Shown here in pieces: positions 52,236 through 61,040 of a DNA stretch of 64,000 bases. Within the stretch, counting starts at the first letter, position 1, and each line of letters begins with the position of its first letter. Below the pieces are notes generated by a model that saw nothing but the letters and a program-made list of their open reading frames with translations, was not told where the DNA came from and ran no database searches. The DNA lies in the NCBI RefSeq assembly GCF_000373265.1, contig NZ_KB890768.1, positions 88,663 through 152,662 on the forward strand. The letters are read 5' to 3'. This DNA comes from Pontibacter roseus DSM 17521 (lineage in GTDB: Bacteria; Bacteroidota; Bacteroidia; Cytophagales; Hymenobacteraceae). The position numbers and the translations under genes were made by a program.

Positions 52236-53444
52236 ATGAGAAGAGAAGCATATTTAGTAGATGGAATCAGAACCCCCATCGGAAAGCTCGGAGGAGGCCT
52301 CTCCCCCATCCGCACCGACGATTTGGCCGCCATGGTCATCAAAGAGCTCGTCAGCCGGAATCCCAATATCCCTATGGAGAGCGTGGACGATGTGATTCTG
52401 GGCTGCCACAACCAGGCGGGGGAAGATAACCGGAACGTGGCCCGCATGGCTTTGCTGCTGGCCGGCCTGCCGGTCACAGTGCCAGGGGAGACGGTCAACC
52501 GCCTGTGCTCCTCGGGCATGGCGTCGGTCGTGCAGGCGATGCGGGCCATCCGATCCGACGAAGGCGATGTGTTCATTGCTGGCGGCGTGGAGCACATGAC
52601 ACGCGGTCCTTTGGTCATCTCAAAGCCATCGAAGGCTTTTGGCACCGACTCCAAAATGGAGGATTCGAGTTTTGGATGGCGCTTCGTCAACCCCAAGATG
52701 GAGGAAATGTACGGCGTTGACCCTATGGGTGTGACGGCGGAGAACCTAGCCGAGATGTACCAGATATCACGGGAGGACCAGGACAAGTTCGCCTACCAGT
52801 CCCAAATGAAGGCGACCAAGGCGCAGGAGAACGGCGCATTGGCCGAGGAAATCATGCCGGTGACCATTCCGCAGCGCAAGGGCGAGCCCATCGTCGTGTC
52901 CCAGGATGAGTTCGTGCGCCCCAGTACCACGCTGGAGGCCCTAGCCAAACTGCGTCCCGCTTTTAAGAAAGAGGGCACGGTGACAGCCGGCAACGCTTCC
53001 GGCCTGAACGACGGCGCGGCAGCCACCTATATCGTCTCTGAGGATGCGCTCAAGAAATACAACCTGACGCCCCTGGCTAGAATCGTGAGTTCGGCTGTGG
53101 TGGGAGTCGAGCCACGTATCATGGGTATAGGCCCGGTACCGGCATCAGAAAAGGCGCTGAAAAGAGCCGGTCTCTCCCTATCTGATATGGACATCATCGA
53201 GCTGAATGAAGCATTCGCGGCCCAAAGCCTAGCCTGCACAAGAGCCTTAGGCCTGGCCGATGACGACAGCCGCGTCAATGTGAACGGCGGTGCTATCGCA
53301 CTGGGCCACCCGCTCGGCATTTCCGGCACGCGCATCATCCTCAGCGCGGCGCTGTCGCTGAAACGGCAACAGAAACGCTATGCGTTGGCTACTTTATGCG
53401 TCGGCGTTGGGCAGGGGTATGCGGTAGTGCTTGAAAGGGTATAA
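52236..53444 (+). CDS. pcaF: 3-oxoadipyl-CoA thiolase
   Basis: 402 residues, thiolase fold. It cleaves 3-oxoadipyl-CoA with CoA to succinyl-CoA and acetyl-CoA, the last pathway step. Nucleophile Cys91 is in NRLCSSGMA, the C-terminal histidine is in GGAIALGHPLGISGTR and the second cysteine in LCVGVGQGYAV. The start MRREAYLVDGIRTPIGK resembles PcaF. It closes the operon, followed by a terminator shared with the tRNA. Confidence 0.92.
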   Translation: MRREAYLVDGIRTPIGKLGGGLSPIRTDDLAAMVIKELVSRNPNIPMESVDDVILGCHNQAGEDNRNVARMALLLAGLPVTVPGETVNRLCSSGMASVVQAMRAIRSDEGDVFIAGGVEHMTRGPLVISKPSKAFGTDSKMEDSSFGWRFVNPKMEEMYGVDPMGVTAENLAEMYQISREDQDKFAYQSQMKATKAQENGALAEEIMPVTIPQRKGEPIVVSQDEFVRPSTTLEALAKLRPAFKKEGTVTAGNASGLNDGAAATYIVSEDALKKYNLTPLARIVSSAVVGVEPRIMGIGPVPASEKALKRAGLSLSDMDIIELNEAFAAQSLACTRALGLADDDSRVNVNGGAIALGHPLGISGTRIILSAALSLKRQQKRYALATLCVGVGQGYAVVLERV

Positions 53445-53543
53445 TTAACGTGGTTAGATGGGAGGAGACAACTAGGGTAGCATTGGCTGTATAATAGTTA
53501 CAGATTACATGAAGCCACACCCATACCTGAAGTTTTTAAAGCA

Positions 53544-53576
53544 AAAAGCCTGCAAACTTATCGTTTGCAGGCTTTT
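53544..53576. terminator. Bidirectional terminator between pcaF and tRNA-Ser
   Basis: A 14-bp stem AAAAGCCTGCAAAC/GTTTGCAGGCTTTT with loop TTATC; A/T runs on both sides. It would stop the cat/pca transcript and the minus-strand tRNA transcript. Confidence 0.85.
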
Positions 53577-53598
53577 AAGTTCTGGGTATCGCTACCAG

Positions 53599-53683
53599 CA
53601 GAGAGTGAGGGATTCGAACCCCCGGACCTGTTACAGTCAACGGTTTTCAAGACCGCCGCGATCGACCACTCCGCCAACTCTCT
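53599..53683 (-). tRNA. tRNA-Ser (anticodon UGA)
   Basis: Read on the minus strand: a 7-bp acceptor AGAGAGT/ACTCTCT, a D-arm, an anticodon arm with loop CTTGAAAA giving anticodon TGA, a long class II variable arm (TTGACTGTAACAGG) and a T-arm GGGGGTTCGAATCCCTC. The discriminator is G and CCA is not encoded. The 85-base length fits serine tRNA. Confidence 0.95.
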
Positions 53684-53799
53684 GTAATTGAATCTAGCAC
53701 AAAAGTATAGTGCCGCGCCCAATTTTCAAAGCTATACGGCAATATTTTTCGCTGGTTATCCGGAGCCCACAGTAAGCCATTGATTCTTAAGCTCAAAAT

Positions 53800-55659
53800 T
53801 TAATCCTCTACTTTCAGGAGCAGCCTGCCAGAGATGTTTTCTAGTCGGTACTTGCCTTTTTCCCGCCGAATGGCCACATGCTGTAGCTCTAGTTTCAGGG
53901 AAAAGCCCTCACCGCTCCTCGTCCATGTCATTTCCTCTCCGGTCATCTCCTGTCGCCCCTTCTGGCGCAGTTCCTGAAACAGCGGCTCCAATACCAGTCC
54001 TAGGCTGTCTTCTGCGTGCACAAAAAGCAAAGTTTCCTGCTGCCCTGCCTCCGGCTCCAGGTAACGGATTTGCAATGAATCGCTTCCTATTTTGTACGTG
54101 TTTGGTTGTAGGGCTTCTTGTCTGTTTACTTTTTCTGCCCCAATGTGCAGGTTGAGCAGGTAATCATACCCGGTGATGTGCCATACCTCCTGCTGCTGCC
54201 CAGCGTTCGTGTTGAAGAACAACATATCCTGACCAAGGTAAGGCCGCTGTCCATACTCTAGACCCATCAAATCCATCACCACTGGAATGTTGTTGCGGTC
54301 ATAGATGCGCTGAGCCTTCAGGGTATCCTGATGCTGGGCCAGCACCGAATCTAAATTCAGGTTGAACCAGGGCTGTACCCTTTCCAGACCGTGCACTGCA
54401 TCCAAGTAATGCAGGATGGAGCTCACCTCCTGCTCTACTGAATCTGCTACGTCCTGGGTGGCAGGTATAAGCTTTCCATCCACCAACATACCCTGCTGTT
54501 CCAGCATAATCCGCAGTCTGTTAAACTGGCTTCGCTCCGATACCTGGAAGGCGCTGAAGGGACCAACTGCGGAGAGCAAAGCCACCAGACTGAGCGTAAT
54601 CGGCACGAACTTGATGTTCTTCTGGCGGCTGAAGAGAAAGTACAGTGCCGTGCAGAACAGCCACAGCGCCAGCGCCACCACGAAATAGCGCTCCTCGGTG
54701 AGGCCGTACTCCGACACCCGCCGCCAAATGGCGAGCATGAGCAGGATGATGAGCGGAAAAAGCGCCCGGAAGAACCAGCGGCCGAAGGTGCGAATCCAAG
54801 TGTTGCCCTCGGTGTGGCGGATGGGATGGATGAGCAGCAGCGACAGGATGCCTGCAATGGAGAAGCACAGCACCAGCACCGACACCCAACCCTGCGGCCA
54901 GTCCCATTGCAGCACTATCTTCCCAAAATACAGGTATAGGATGACCAGGTAGAGCGTAACCAATGGCAGCAGCACGAACTGCGTGAACACCTTCAGCCCT
55001 TTCGGGTAGGTATGGGTATGCTCCAGTTCCGCCACATCGTCGGGCACGCCGGCCAGGAAGAACCAGGTGTTGAACACGCCCACCATGAAGAACCAGAGTT
55101 TCTGATAGAAGTTATAGTGCACGTCCACCTCAAAGAGATTCTCCACCGCCAGCACCGCCAGAGAAAGGCCCAAATAGAGCACCGCCGAATAGAGGGCGGA
55201 GGTGAGAATGCGAAGGAACAGCGCTTTGTTGAACTGCCAGAAGGCGTTCTCTTCACGCCTATTGAAGAACATGGCGTAAGAAGCCACCAGGTGCAGAGTC
55301 AAAGCCAGCAAAAAGAACCGAAGGTGCTGCTTTGTCTGCAGCTCAGGGGGCAGCAGGAAATAGTAAGTGGCCAATAAGGCTATACCTGCCCCCCAGCCTA
55401 CCGCCCGTTGAAGCAAACTTAACCTATACCTGCTGCCAATCAGCTCGAGCACAAAAAACAGAATCAGCCCCAACGCTGACACTTGCACCAGTTTCTCCAA
55501 GTAGGTGTATTGCTCCCGCTGCTCGTAAGGCACATCCACACCGGCGATGGCCGCCCAAGTGCCCACAAAGGCAGAGAGCAGCACCAGCGGATACTTCAGA
55601 AAGGTATAGGCTGCCCCCTGGTACAGTTGCTGCAGCGAGATGTTTTTGAGCCAAGCCAT
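53800..55659 (-). CDS. DUF4153 membrane protein
   Basis: 619 residues. About ten to twelve membrane segments fill the first two thirds. A conserved AVENLFEVDVHYNFYQKLWFF block and the LPLVTLYLVILYLYF segment are typical of DUF4153 proteins. The last ~200 residues are soluble, with a beta-rich end. Function unknown. It is separated by 80 bases from the YihY gene upstream and may be co-transcribed with the 57121-55740 pair. Confidence 0.87.
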   Translation of the reverse strand: MAWLKNISLQQLYQGAAYTFLKYPLVLLSAFVGTWAAIAGVDVPYEQREQYTYLEKLVQVSALGLILFFVLELIGSRYRLSLLQRAVGWGAGIALLATYYFLLPPELQTKQHLRFFLLALTLHLVASYAMFFNRREENAFWQFNKALFLRILTSALYSAVLYLGLSLAVLAVENLFEVDVHYNFYQKLWFFMVGVFNTWFFLAGVPDDVAELEHTHTYPKGLKVFTQFVLLPLVTLYLVILYLYFGKIVLQWDWPQGWVSVLVLCFSIAGILSLLLIHPIRHTEGNTWIRTFGRWFFRALFPLIILLMLAIWRRVSEYGLTEERYFVVALALWLFCTALYFLFSRQKNIKFVPITLSLVALLSAVGPFSAFQVSERSQFNRLRIMLEQQGMLVDGKLIPATQDVADSVEQEVSSILHYLDAVHGLERVQPWFNLNLDSVLAQHQDTLKAQRIYDRNNIPVVMDLMGLEYGQRPYLGQDMLFFNTNAGQQQEVWHITGYDYLLNLHIGAEKVNRQEALQPNTYKIGSDSLQIRYLEPEAGQQETLLFVHAEDSLGLVLEPLFQELRQKGRQEMTGEEMTWTRSGEGFSLKLELQHVAIRREKGKYRLENISGRLLLKVED

Positions 55660-55739
55660 AGTCGTAGGTCTTCCCGCCGCTACAGAAGCGGCATACTACG
55701 AAAGATAGCAAAATAATAATATAACCAGGCAGAAATGTC

Positions 55740-56711
55740 TTAGGCTGCTTTTATGACCTGCTCCTGACTTTTGGCGGTCTTGCGGGTGAGGCGCTTGGTC
55801 ACGGTGTCGATGCTCACGTTGATTTCAAAACCCAGAATCAGAATCATGGAGATGAAGTCGAGCCAAATCATCAGACCGATGAGAGCACCGATGGACCCGT
55901 AGAACTTGTTGTAGGTATCGAAAGCGCTGATGTAAAGGGAGAAGATGAGCGACACCAGGAAAATCAGCACGGTGGCCACCACGGCCCCCGCCGAGAAGAA
56001 AGGCCACTTGTCCTCGATGGCAGGCACATAGTAATAGATGAGCGAAGTAGCCAACAGAAACAGCAGGATGATGGCCACATACTTGAGCATCACAATCAAG
56101 GTATAGGTATAGCTCTCGGTCACTATCTCATAAAACACCAGCACATCCAGAATCCACTGTCCGAAGAAAATAGCCGACACAGCCAGCAGCAGGATGAAAG
56201 ACAGGGCAAATGTCAGGATGGTGGCGATGACGCGCTTCTTGATGTACGGCCGCTTATAGAAGGTATGGTACTTCTTGTCGAAGGCATCCATGAGCGACAT
56301 GATGCCGTTGGTGGAGAGTATCAGCGCGAACAGAAAACCGAACGAGAGCAAGCCGCCCCGCGGTTTGTTCACAATGTCATCAATGGTGTCGTAAGCCACG
56401 GTATACATCTCCTCCGGCAGAAAATCGGCCAGGAAACTGAGGATGCTCTCGCCCAGGTCAAGGGAGAGAATGCTCGGGATGTAGGGTATGAGCGTGAAGA
56501 GGAAGATGATGGTGGGAAAGATAGCCAACGTGAAGTTGAAGGCCATATAGGAGCCCCGTTTGGTGATGGAATCCAGCCTGAGTTCGCCCAGCAGCACGTC
56601 AGCCACCTCGTACACCGAAGACTGGCCGTTGTTGAAACGCCACCTCTTCAGAAACACGATGAACTTACGGTACGCCCGGCGGCGCTTCAGATATTGCTGG
56701 TTCAGCCTCAT
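55740..56711 (-). CDS. YihY/BrkB-family membrane protein
   Basis: 323 residues with six membrane segments. The family hallmarks ITKRGSYMAFNFTLAIFPTI near the start, SFGFLFALILSTNGIMSLMDA and YYYVPAIEDKWPFFSAGAVVAT are visible, with a basic tail. Sometimes annotated as ribonuclease BN in error; the actual function is unclear, possibly transport. Its ATG overlaps the stop of the upstream thioesterase gene by four bases (ATGA), so translation is coupled. Confidence 0.9.
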   Translation of the reverse strand: MRLNQQYLKRRRAYRKFIVFLKRWRFNNGQSSVYEVADVLLGELRLDSITKRGSYMAFNFTLAIFPTIIFLFTLIPYIPSILSLDLGESILSFLADFLPEEMYTVAYDTIDDIVNKPRGGLLSFGFLFALILSTNGIMSLMDAFDKKYHTFYKRPYIKKRVIATILTFALSFILLLAVSAIFFGQWILDVLVFYEIVTESYTYTLIVMLKYVAIILLFLLATSLIYYYVPAIEDKWPFFSAGAVVATVLIFLVSLIFSLYISAFDTYNKFYGSIGALIGLMIWLDFISMILILGFEINVSIDTVTKRLTRKTAKSQEQVIKAA

Positions 56712-57121
56712 TCGCTATAGTATCCGTCCAACTTCTGGTGGATGAGCGCAGGTATAGCCGTCGGGCGCCCTGACTTCATGTCCACAAACACCATGGTGGT
56801 CTCGCCCACGTTCAGCAGTGTCTGTTCCTCGTTGTACACTTCGTACTCAAACTTTATACGCGTGCCGTGGGGCTTGTGCTTCAGAAACAACTTGATGGTG
56901 AGCATATCATCGTACTTGGCAGGACGAATGTACTTGCACTTGAGCTCCAGCACGGGCATCATGGTACCGGTGGCCTCCATCTCTTTGTAGTGTATGCCCA
57001 GCCTCCTGAATACCTCGGTACGGGCCACCTCATAATAGGCGGCATAGTTACCATAGTACACGTAGCCCATCTGGTCAGTCTCGGCGTAGCGTACGCGTAT
57101 CTGCACTTCTGATTCAAACAT
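56708..57121 (-). CDS. YbgC-like acyl-CoA thioesterase (hot-dog fold)
   Basis: 137 residues, single hot-dog domain of the 4-hydroxybenzoyl-CoA thioesterase family. The active-site motif RYAETDQMGYVYYGNY carries the catalytic Asp16. It hydrolyses short or medium acyl-CoA or acyl-ACP. Overlaps the YihY gene by four bases at its 3' end. A role in membrane lipid turnover is plausible from the membrane-protein neighbours, but that is inference. Confidence 0.92.
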   Translation of the reverse strand: MFESEVQIRVRYAETDQMGYVYYGNYAAYYEVARTEVFRRLGIHYKEMEATGTMMPVLELKCKYIRPAKYDDMLTIKLFLKHKPHGTRIKFEYEVYNEEQTLLNVGETTMVFVDMKSGRPTAIPALIHQKLDGYYSE

Positions 57122-57221
57122 GGATTGAATGGTTGGGTGGTTAAACTGCTAAATGGCTGACCTGCTGGCGGCACTTGCTATACCTGCAAAGCAACAATTC
57201 AACAATGCGGCAATTAAGCCA

Positions 57222-58292
57222 TTACTTCAGAATATTCCGCTCAGTAAGGGCTTTCTGGTAGCGGCGGGCGTTGGCCATGTGCTCAGCATGCGTCACGGCA
57301 AAGCTGTGGTAGCCCGAGAAGTCCTCCTTGGCGCAGAAATAGATGTAGTTGTGCTGCTCCGGGTTCAGGACGGCATCGATGCTGGAAATATCGGGCACGT
57401 TGATGGGTCCCGGAGGCAAGCCCGCATACCTGTAGGTGTTGTAAGGGGAGTCGTGCTGCAGGTGCACGTTGAGCACGCGCCGGATAGAGAAGTCCCTCAC
57501 CGCGAACACCACCGTCGGGTCAGCCTGCAGCAGGATGCCTTTCTGGAGTCGGTTCAGGTATACGCCTGCCACGCGGGGCTTCTCGTCATTCTTGATGGTC
57601 TCGGCCTGCACGATGGAAGCGAGCGTGGACACCTCTTTCTGCGACAGGCCTAGCTTGGCTGCTTTTGCCTTGCGTTCTTCCGTCCAGAAGCGGTCGTACT
57701 CGGTCTTCATGCGCTGCATCAGTTCCTCGGCCGTGATGGTCCAGTATACCTCGTAGGTGTTCGGGATGAACATGCTCACAATGTTGGTTGTGTCGAAGCC
57801 CAGCGTCTGCAGGTATGCCTGGTCGTTGAGCAGGCTGTCCAGTTCTTCAGTAGATGGCTCCAGTGAGGCAGCCAGTTTCTCGGCTAGTTGGCTACGGAGC
57901 CGGATGTTGGTGAAGGTGAGTTTGAGTGGGTCCTGCTCGCCCAAGCGAAGCACACCAATGAGTTGGCGGTTGTTCCAGCCGTTTTCCAGTTTGTAGCGGC
58001 CTGGTTTCACCAGTTGGTCATAGTCCATGAGCTTGGCCATGAAACGCAGCGACAGCCGGTCAATGATGACGCCAGTGGCCTCCACCGAATCGAGCGCCTG
58101 CTCATAGCTGGCCCCGGTCGGGATGTAGACGTAGGTCTCCTGGTCTTTGGTGTCTACATTGGGGGTATAGACTATCTGGTAGGCATAGTAGGAGAAGCTC
58201 ACGAACAGGAACAGGAACAGCACGATGATGCCGGTCAGCCAGCTGTTTCTTCCTTTTTTCACGCGCTTGCGTGGATTGACTTGGTTAGCCAT
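57222..58292 (-). CDS. mltG: Endolytic murein transglycosylase MltG
   Basis: 356 residues from ATG 58292 (an upstream in-frame start adds six unsupported residues). A cytosolic basic N-terminus and one membrane segment (GIIVLFLFLFVSFSYYAYQI) precede a LysM-like part and the YceG domain. The active-site region is LASIVQAETIKNDEKP, followed by GILLQADPTVVFAV and YNTYRYAGLPPGPI, both typical of the family. It cuts nascent glycan strands and so sets peptidoglycan chain length. Confidence 0.93.
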   Translation of the reverse strand: MANQVNPRKRVKKGRNSWLTGIIVLFLFLFVSFSYYAYQIVYTPNVDTKDQETYVYIPTGASYEQALDSVEATGVIIDRLSLRFMAKLMDYDQLVKPGRYKLENGWNNRQLIGVLRLGEQDPLKLTFTNIRLRSQLAEKLAASLEPSTEELDSLLNDQAYLQTLGFDTTNIVSMFIPNTYEVYWTITAEELMQRMKTEYDRFWTEERKAKAAKLGLSQKEVSTLASIVQAETIKNDEKPRVAGVYLNRLQKGILLQADPTVVFAVRDFSIRRVLNVHLQHDSPYNTYRYAGLPPGPINVPDISSIDAVLNPEQHNYIYFCAKEDFSGYHSFAVTHAEHMANARRYQKALTERNILK

Positions 58293-58524
58293 AATAGTAC
58301 AGAAAGGCACAGGAATGGGTGTAGGATTCCTCGGCCCGATTAGTTTAGGCTACAAAAATAATATTTATCTGGCTCATCTGTCTACTTTTGACACAGCTTA
58401 TGCAACAAGGGCTGCATTTATTTGCTCCCGCGGCCGCAGCTGACGGCCTGCCACCGCTCCGCCTGCAACGTAGGACACCCGAATCAAGTATGCCTTATCT
58501 ATACCTAGCAAACCGGATAAAACT

Positions 58525-59151
58525 ATGGCCAACGCTGTTTTCATACAGATACACCCCGACAACCCACAGCCCAAGAAGATACAGGAGGCAGTCAGCATCC
58601 TGCGCAACGGCGGCATCATCATTTACCCCACCGATACCATCTACGGTATCGGCTGCGACATCCACAACACAAGAGCGGTGGAGCGCGTCTGCCAAATAAA
58701 GGGCGTGAAGGCGGACAAAGTGAACCTCTCTTTCATCTGCTCCGACCTCACCCACATCTCGGACTACGCCAAGATAGACACCCCCACCTACAAGGTGATG
58801 AAGAAAGCATTGCCGGGCCCGTTCACCTTTGTGCTCGATGCCAGCAGCAAGGTGCCCCGCTATGCCGGCAGCAAAAAGAAGACGGTGGGTATACGTGTGC
58901 CCGATAATCGGATAGCCCTGGCCTTAGTAAGCGAGTTAGGCAACCCTATCCTATCCACCTCCATCCGCGATGAAGACGAGGTACTGGAGTATAGCACTGA
59001 CCCGGAACTGATTTATGAAAAGTACCGCAACCTGGTAGACGCCGTGATTGATGGTGGCCCGGGCAACAACATAGCCTCTACCGTGGTAGACGCCGCCAAC
59101 AACTTTGAGGTGCTTCGCGAAGGGGCTGGTGATATTGAGGAATATCTTTAG
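58525..59151 (+). CDS. L-threonylcarbamoyladenylate synthase (YrdC/Sua5 family)
   Basis: 208 residues. The YrdC domain has GGIIIYPTDTIYGIGCDIHN near residues 30-50, the SxxxxK-type PGPFTFVLDAS and TVGIRVPDN, and ends in VVDAANNFEVLREGAGDIE. It makes threonylcarbamoyl-AMP for the t6A37 tRNA modification. There is no C-terminal Sua5 domain, so it is the short form. TACTTTTG at 58383-58390 is a possible minus-7 box; it would leave a leader of about 130 bases. Confidence 0.92.
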   Translation: MANAVFIQIHPDNPQPKKIQEAVSILRNGGIIIYPTDTIYGIGCDIHNTRAVERVCQIKGVKADKVNLSFICSDLTHISDYAKIDTPTYKVMKKALPGPFTFVLDASSKVPRYAGSKKKTVGIRVPDNRIALALVSELGNPILSTSIRDEDEVLEYSTDPELIYEKYRNLVDAVIDGGPGNNIASTVVDAANNFEVLREGAGDIEEYL

Positions 59152-59230
59152 GAGTTCTGAGTTAAAAGTGGTTGCGGAGATTAACTTCAGCCATGCACCA
59201 AAAAAACTTTCAACTCTTAACTTTTAACTC

Positions 59231-60130
59231 TCAACTTTTAACTGGTCGCTTGTGCTTCCAGCGTTTGTGGGTCCAGAGGTAGTCGGCGGGGCTGCGGCGG
59301 AGAGAGGCTGCCAATTGCCGGGCAAAGGCTTCTGTGATGGGAAACTCTCCCTCTACTGGTTTAGCCGTTCCATCCGACAACACCTCGAAGCGCAACCTGT
59401 AGTGTCCGCGCTTGAAGCGGTACACATCCAGGAACAGGACGGGGCAACCAAAGGCATTGGCCAACTTTTCAGCGCCGACAAAGAAGGCGGTGTCCTGGTT
59501 GAGGAACGTGGTCCAGTACTGTATCTCGCCGAAGGGTGGCGTTTGGTCTGAGAGCATCGCGACAACGCGGGGGACTTTCCTGTTGCGCACGAAGTCGCGC
59601 ATCGTGTCCTTCATCTTGATGAGGCGTGCCCCGAGCCGGGTTCGCAGGTATAGCATGAACTCCTCAAAGAAAGGATTGGTCAGCGGCTTGTAGACACCCT
59701 CTGCCGGGAAACCGAACTGGACCGCACCAGCCGACAATATCCATTCCCAGTTTCCTGAGTGAGAGCCCATGGTGATGACGGTCTTTCCCTGCTGCACAAA
59801 GTCATCGAGCACCTCCTGGTTGGCAAACTCAATCCGGCGCCTCATTTCTGCTTTGTCCATAGAGGCCAGTTTAAGTATCTCCACCACCACATCCAGGAAC
59901 TGCTTGTAGAAGTCTTTCGCGATTAGCTGTATCTCCTGTTCCTCCTTCTCCGGGAAGGAGTTGCGCAGGTTCTGCAGTACCACCTTTTTGCGGTAACCAA
60001 TCACGTGGTATGCCAACAGGTATAGGGCATCGCTCAGCACGTAGAGCACCGGCAGCGGCAACAGCGACAGGCCCTTCAGCAACAGCCAGAGCGGGTAATA
60101 CAGCGCAGGTATGTCAGGAGATTTCTTCAC
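59231..60130 (-). CDS. LpxL-like lipid A lauroyl/acyltransferase
   Basis: 299 residues. An N-terminal membrane segment (LWLLLKGLSLLPLPVLYVLSDAL) is followed by the acyltransferase domain. The HxxxxE catalytic motif is in SHSGNWEW, and VVAMLSDQTPPFGEIQYWTTFL and VLFLDVYRFKRGHYRL match the LpxL/M family. It should add a secondary acyl chain to lipid A at the inner membrane. The 3' end lies in a GAGTTAAAAGTT-repeat stretch. Confidence 0.88.
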   Translation of the reverse strand: MKKSPDIPALYYPLWLLLKGLSLLPLPVLYVLSDALYLLAYHVIGYRKKVVLQNLRNSFPEKEEQEIQLIAKDFYKQFLDVVVEILKLASMDKAEMRRRIEFANQEVLDDFVQQGKTVITMGSHSGNWEWILSAGAVQFGFPAEGVYKPLTNPFFEEFMLYLRTRLGARLIKMKDTMRDFVRNRKVPRVVAMLSDQTPPFGEIQYWTTFLNQDTAFFVGAEKLANAFGCPVLFLDVYRFKRGHYRLRFEVLSDGTAKPVEGEFPITEAFARQLAASLRRSPADYLWTHKRWKHKRPVKS

Positions 60131-60320
60131 AAGGTATAGGTCAGTGGCAAAGGTACAACCTCCCCGTGTATTATGAAATTAAAGAAATGATGCGTATTTA
60201 GCAGATGTGCGCCTTGGCATTAACACTAGCTATGGAGATTGGCTCTGGAAAAACCATCAGGTATAGCCAGGCATACTCGTTCGCTTTCTAACTTCTACTC
60301 TTTCTAACTCTTTAACTACC

Positions 60321-60926
60321 TTGCTCCTCCTCACCGAAACCATGTACAACCCACCCATCCAGTACTTCGCACAGGCCGCAAGGGCCGAGGCGCTGCTGGT
60401 GGAGCAGCACGAGAACTACGTGAAGCAGAGTTACCGCAACCGCTGCCACGTACTCACGGCGCAGGGAGTGGTGCCGCTCAGCATACCTGTGCTGCGGGGC
60501 AACAGCAAAGACAAGACGCGCATCACCCAGATTGAGATAGATTATACCCAGAAGTGGCACAACGTGCACTGGCGCACCATACAGGCGGCGTATGGGCGGG
60601 CGCCCTATTTTGAATTTTACAGTGACTATCTGCGGGAGGTGTACGAGCGGCAGCCGAAATATTTGTTCGAGCTCAACATTGACTTATTGCGGCTTTATCT
60701 TAAATTTCTGAAACTGGAAAAGCCGCTGCAGTTCACTGACAGCTACCAGCCTGAGCCCCCGCCCGGAGTGCTGGACCTCAGAAATAGGATACATCCTAAA
60801 ATCATTCCTGACAACTTGTACGTAAAACCCTATACGCAGGTATTTGGCAAACAATTTGTACAAGACCTTAGTATACTTGACTTGTTGTTTACGCAGGGAC
60901 CAAAGTCACTTTCCTATACACAATAA
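60321..60926 (+). CDS. WbqC-family protein, TTG start
   Basis: 201 residues of the WbqC family, found in surface-polysaccharide and other clusters; the reaction is unclear. Conserved segments include YNPPIQYFAQA, KQSYRNRCHVLTAQG, IQAAYGRAPYFEFYSDYL and the final YTQVFG. The family's first strand aligns with LLLTETMYNPPIQYF, which favours the TTG at 60321 over the internal ATG at 60342. The leader sequence is a TAACTC-type repeat stretch. The gene sits between the LpxL-like gene and clpC. Confidence 0.85.
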   Translation: MLLLTETMYNPPIQYFAQAARAEALLVEQHENYVKQSYRNRCHVLTAQGVVPLSIPVLRGNSKDKTRITQIEIDYTQKWHNVHWRTIQAAYGRAPYFEFYSDYLREVYERQPKYLFELNIDLLRLYLKFLKLEKPLQFTDSYQPEPPPGVLDLRNRIHPKIIPDNLYVKPYTQVFGKQFVQDLSILDLLFTQGPKSLSYTQ

Positions 60927-61040
60927 GGCTGCAGCAAATTAAACCTTTGTACCGCATGGCTTGTTTGAAAACTAGGGCTTATCCTGTTAGCCTCAATCAG
61001 TTATAATTTTTAGACTTTTTAGATTTTTTATAGAGTATAC

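Noticed and set aside
53509..53691. 60-codon frame after pcaF
   Set aside because: It overlaps the tRNA-Ser gene and the terminator on the opposite strand.
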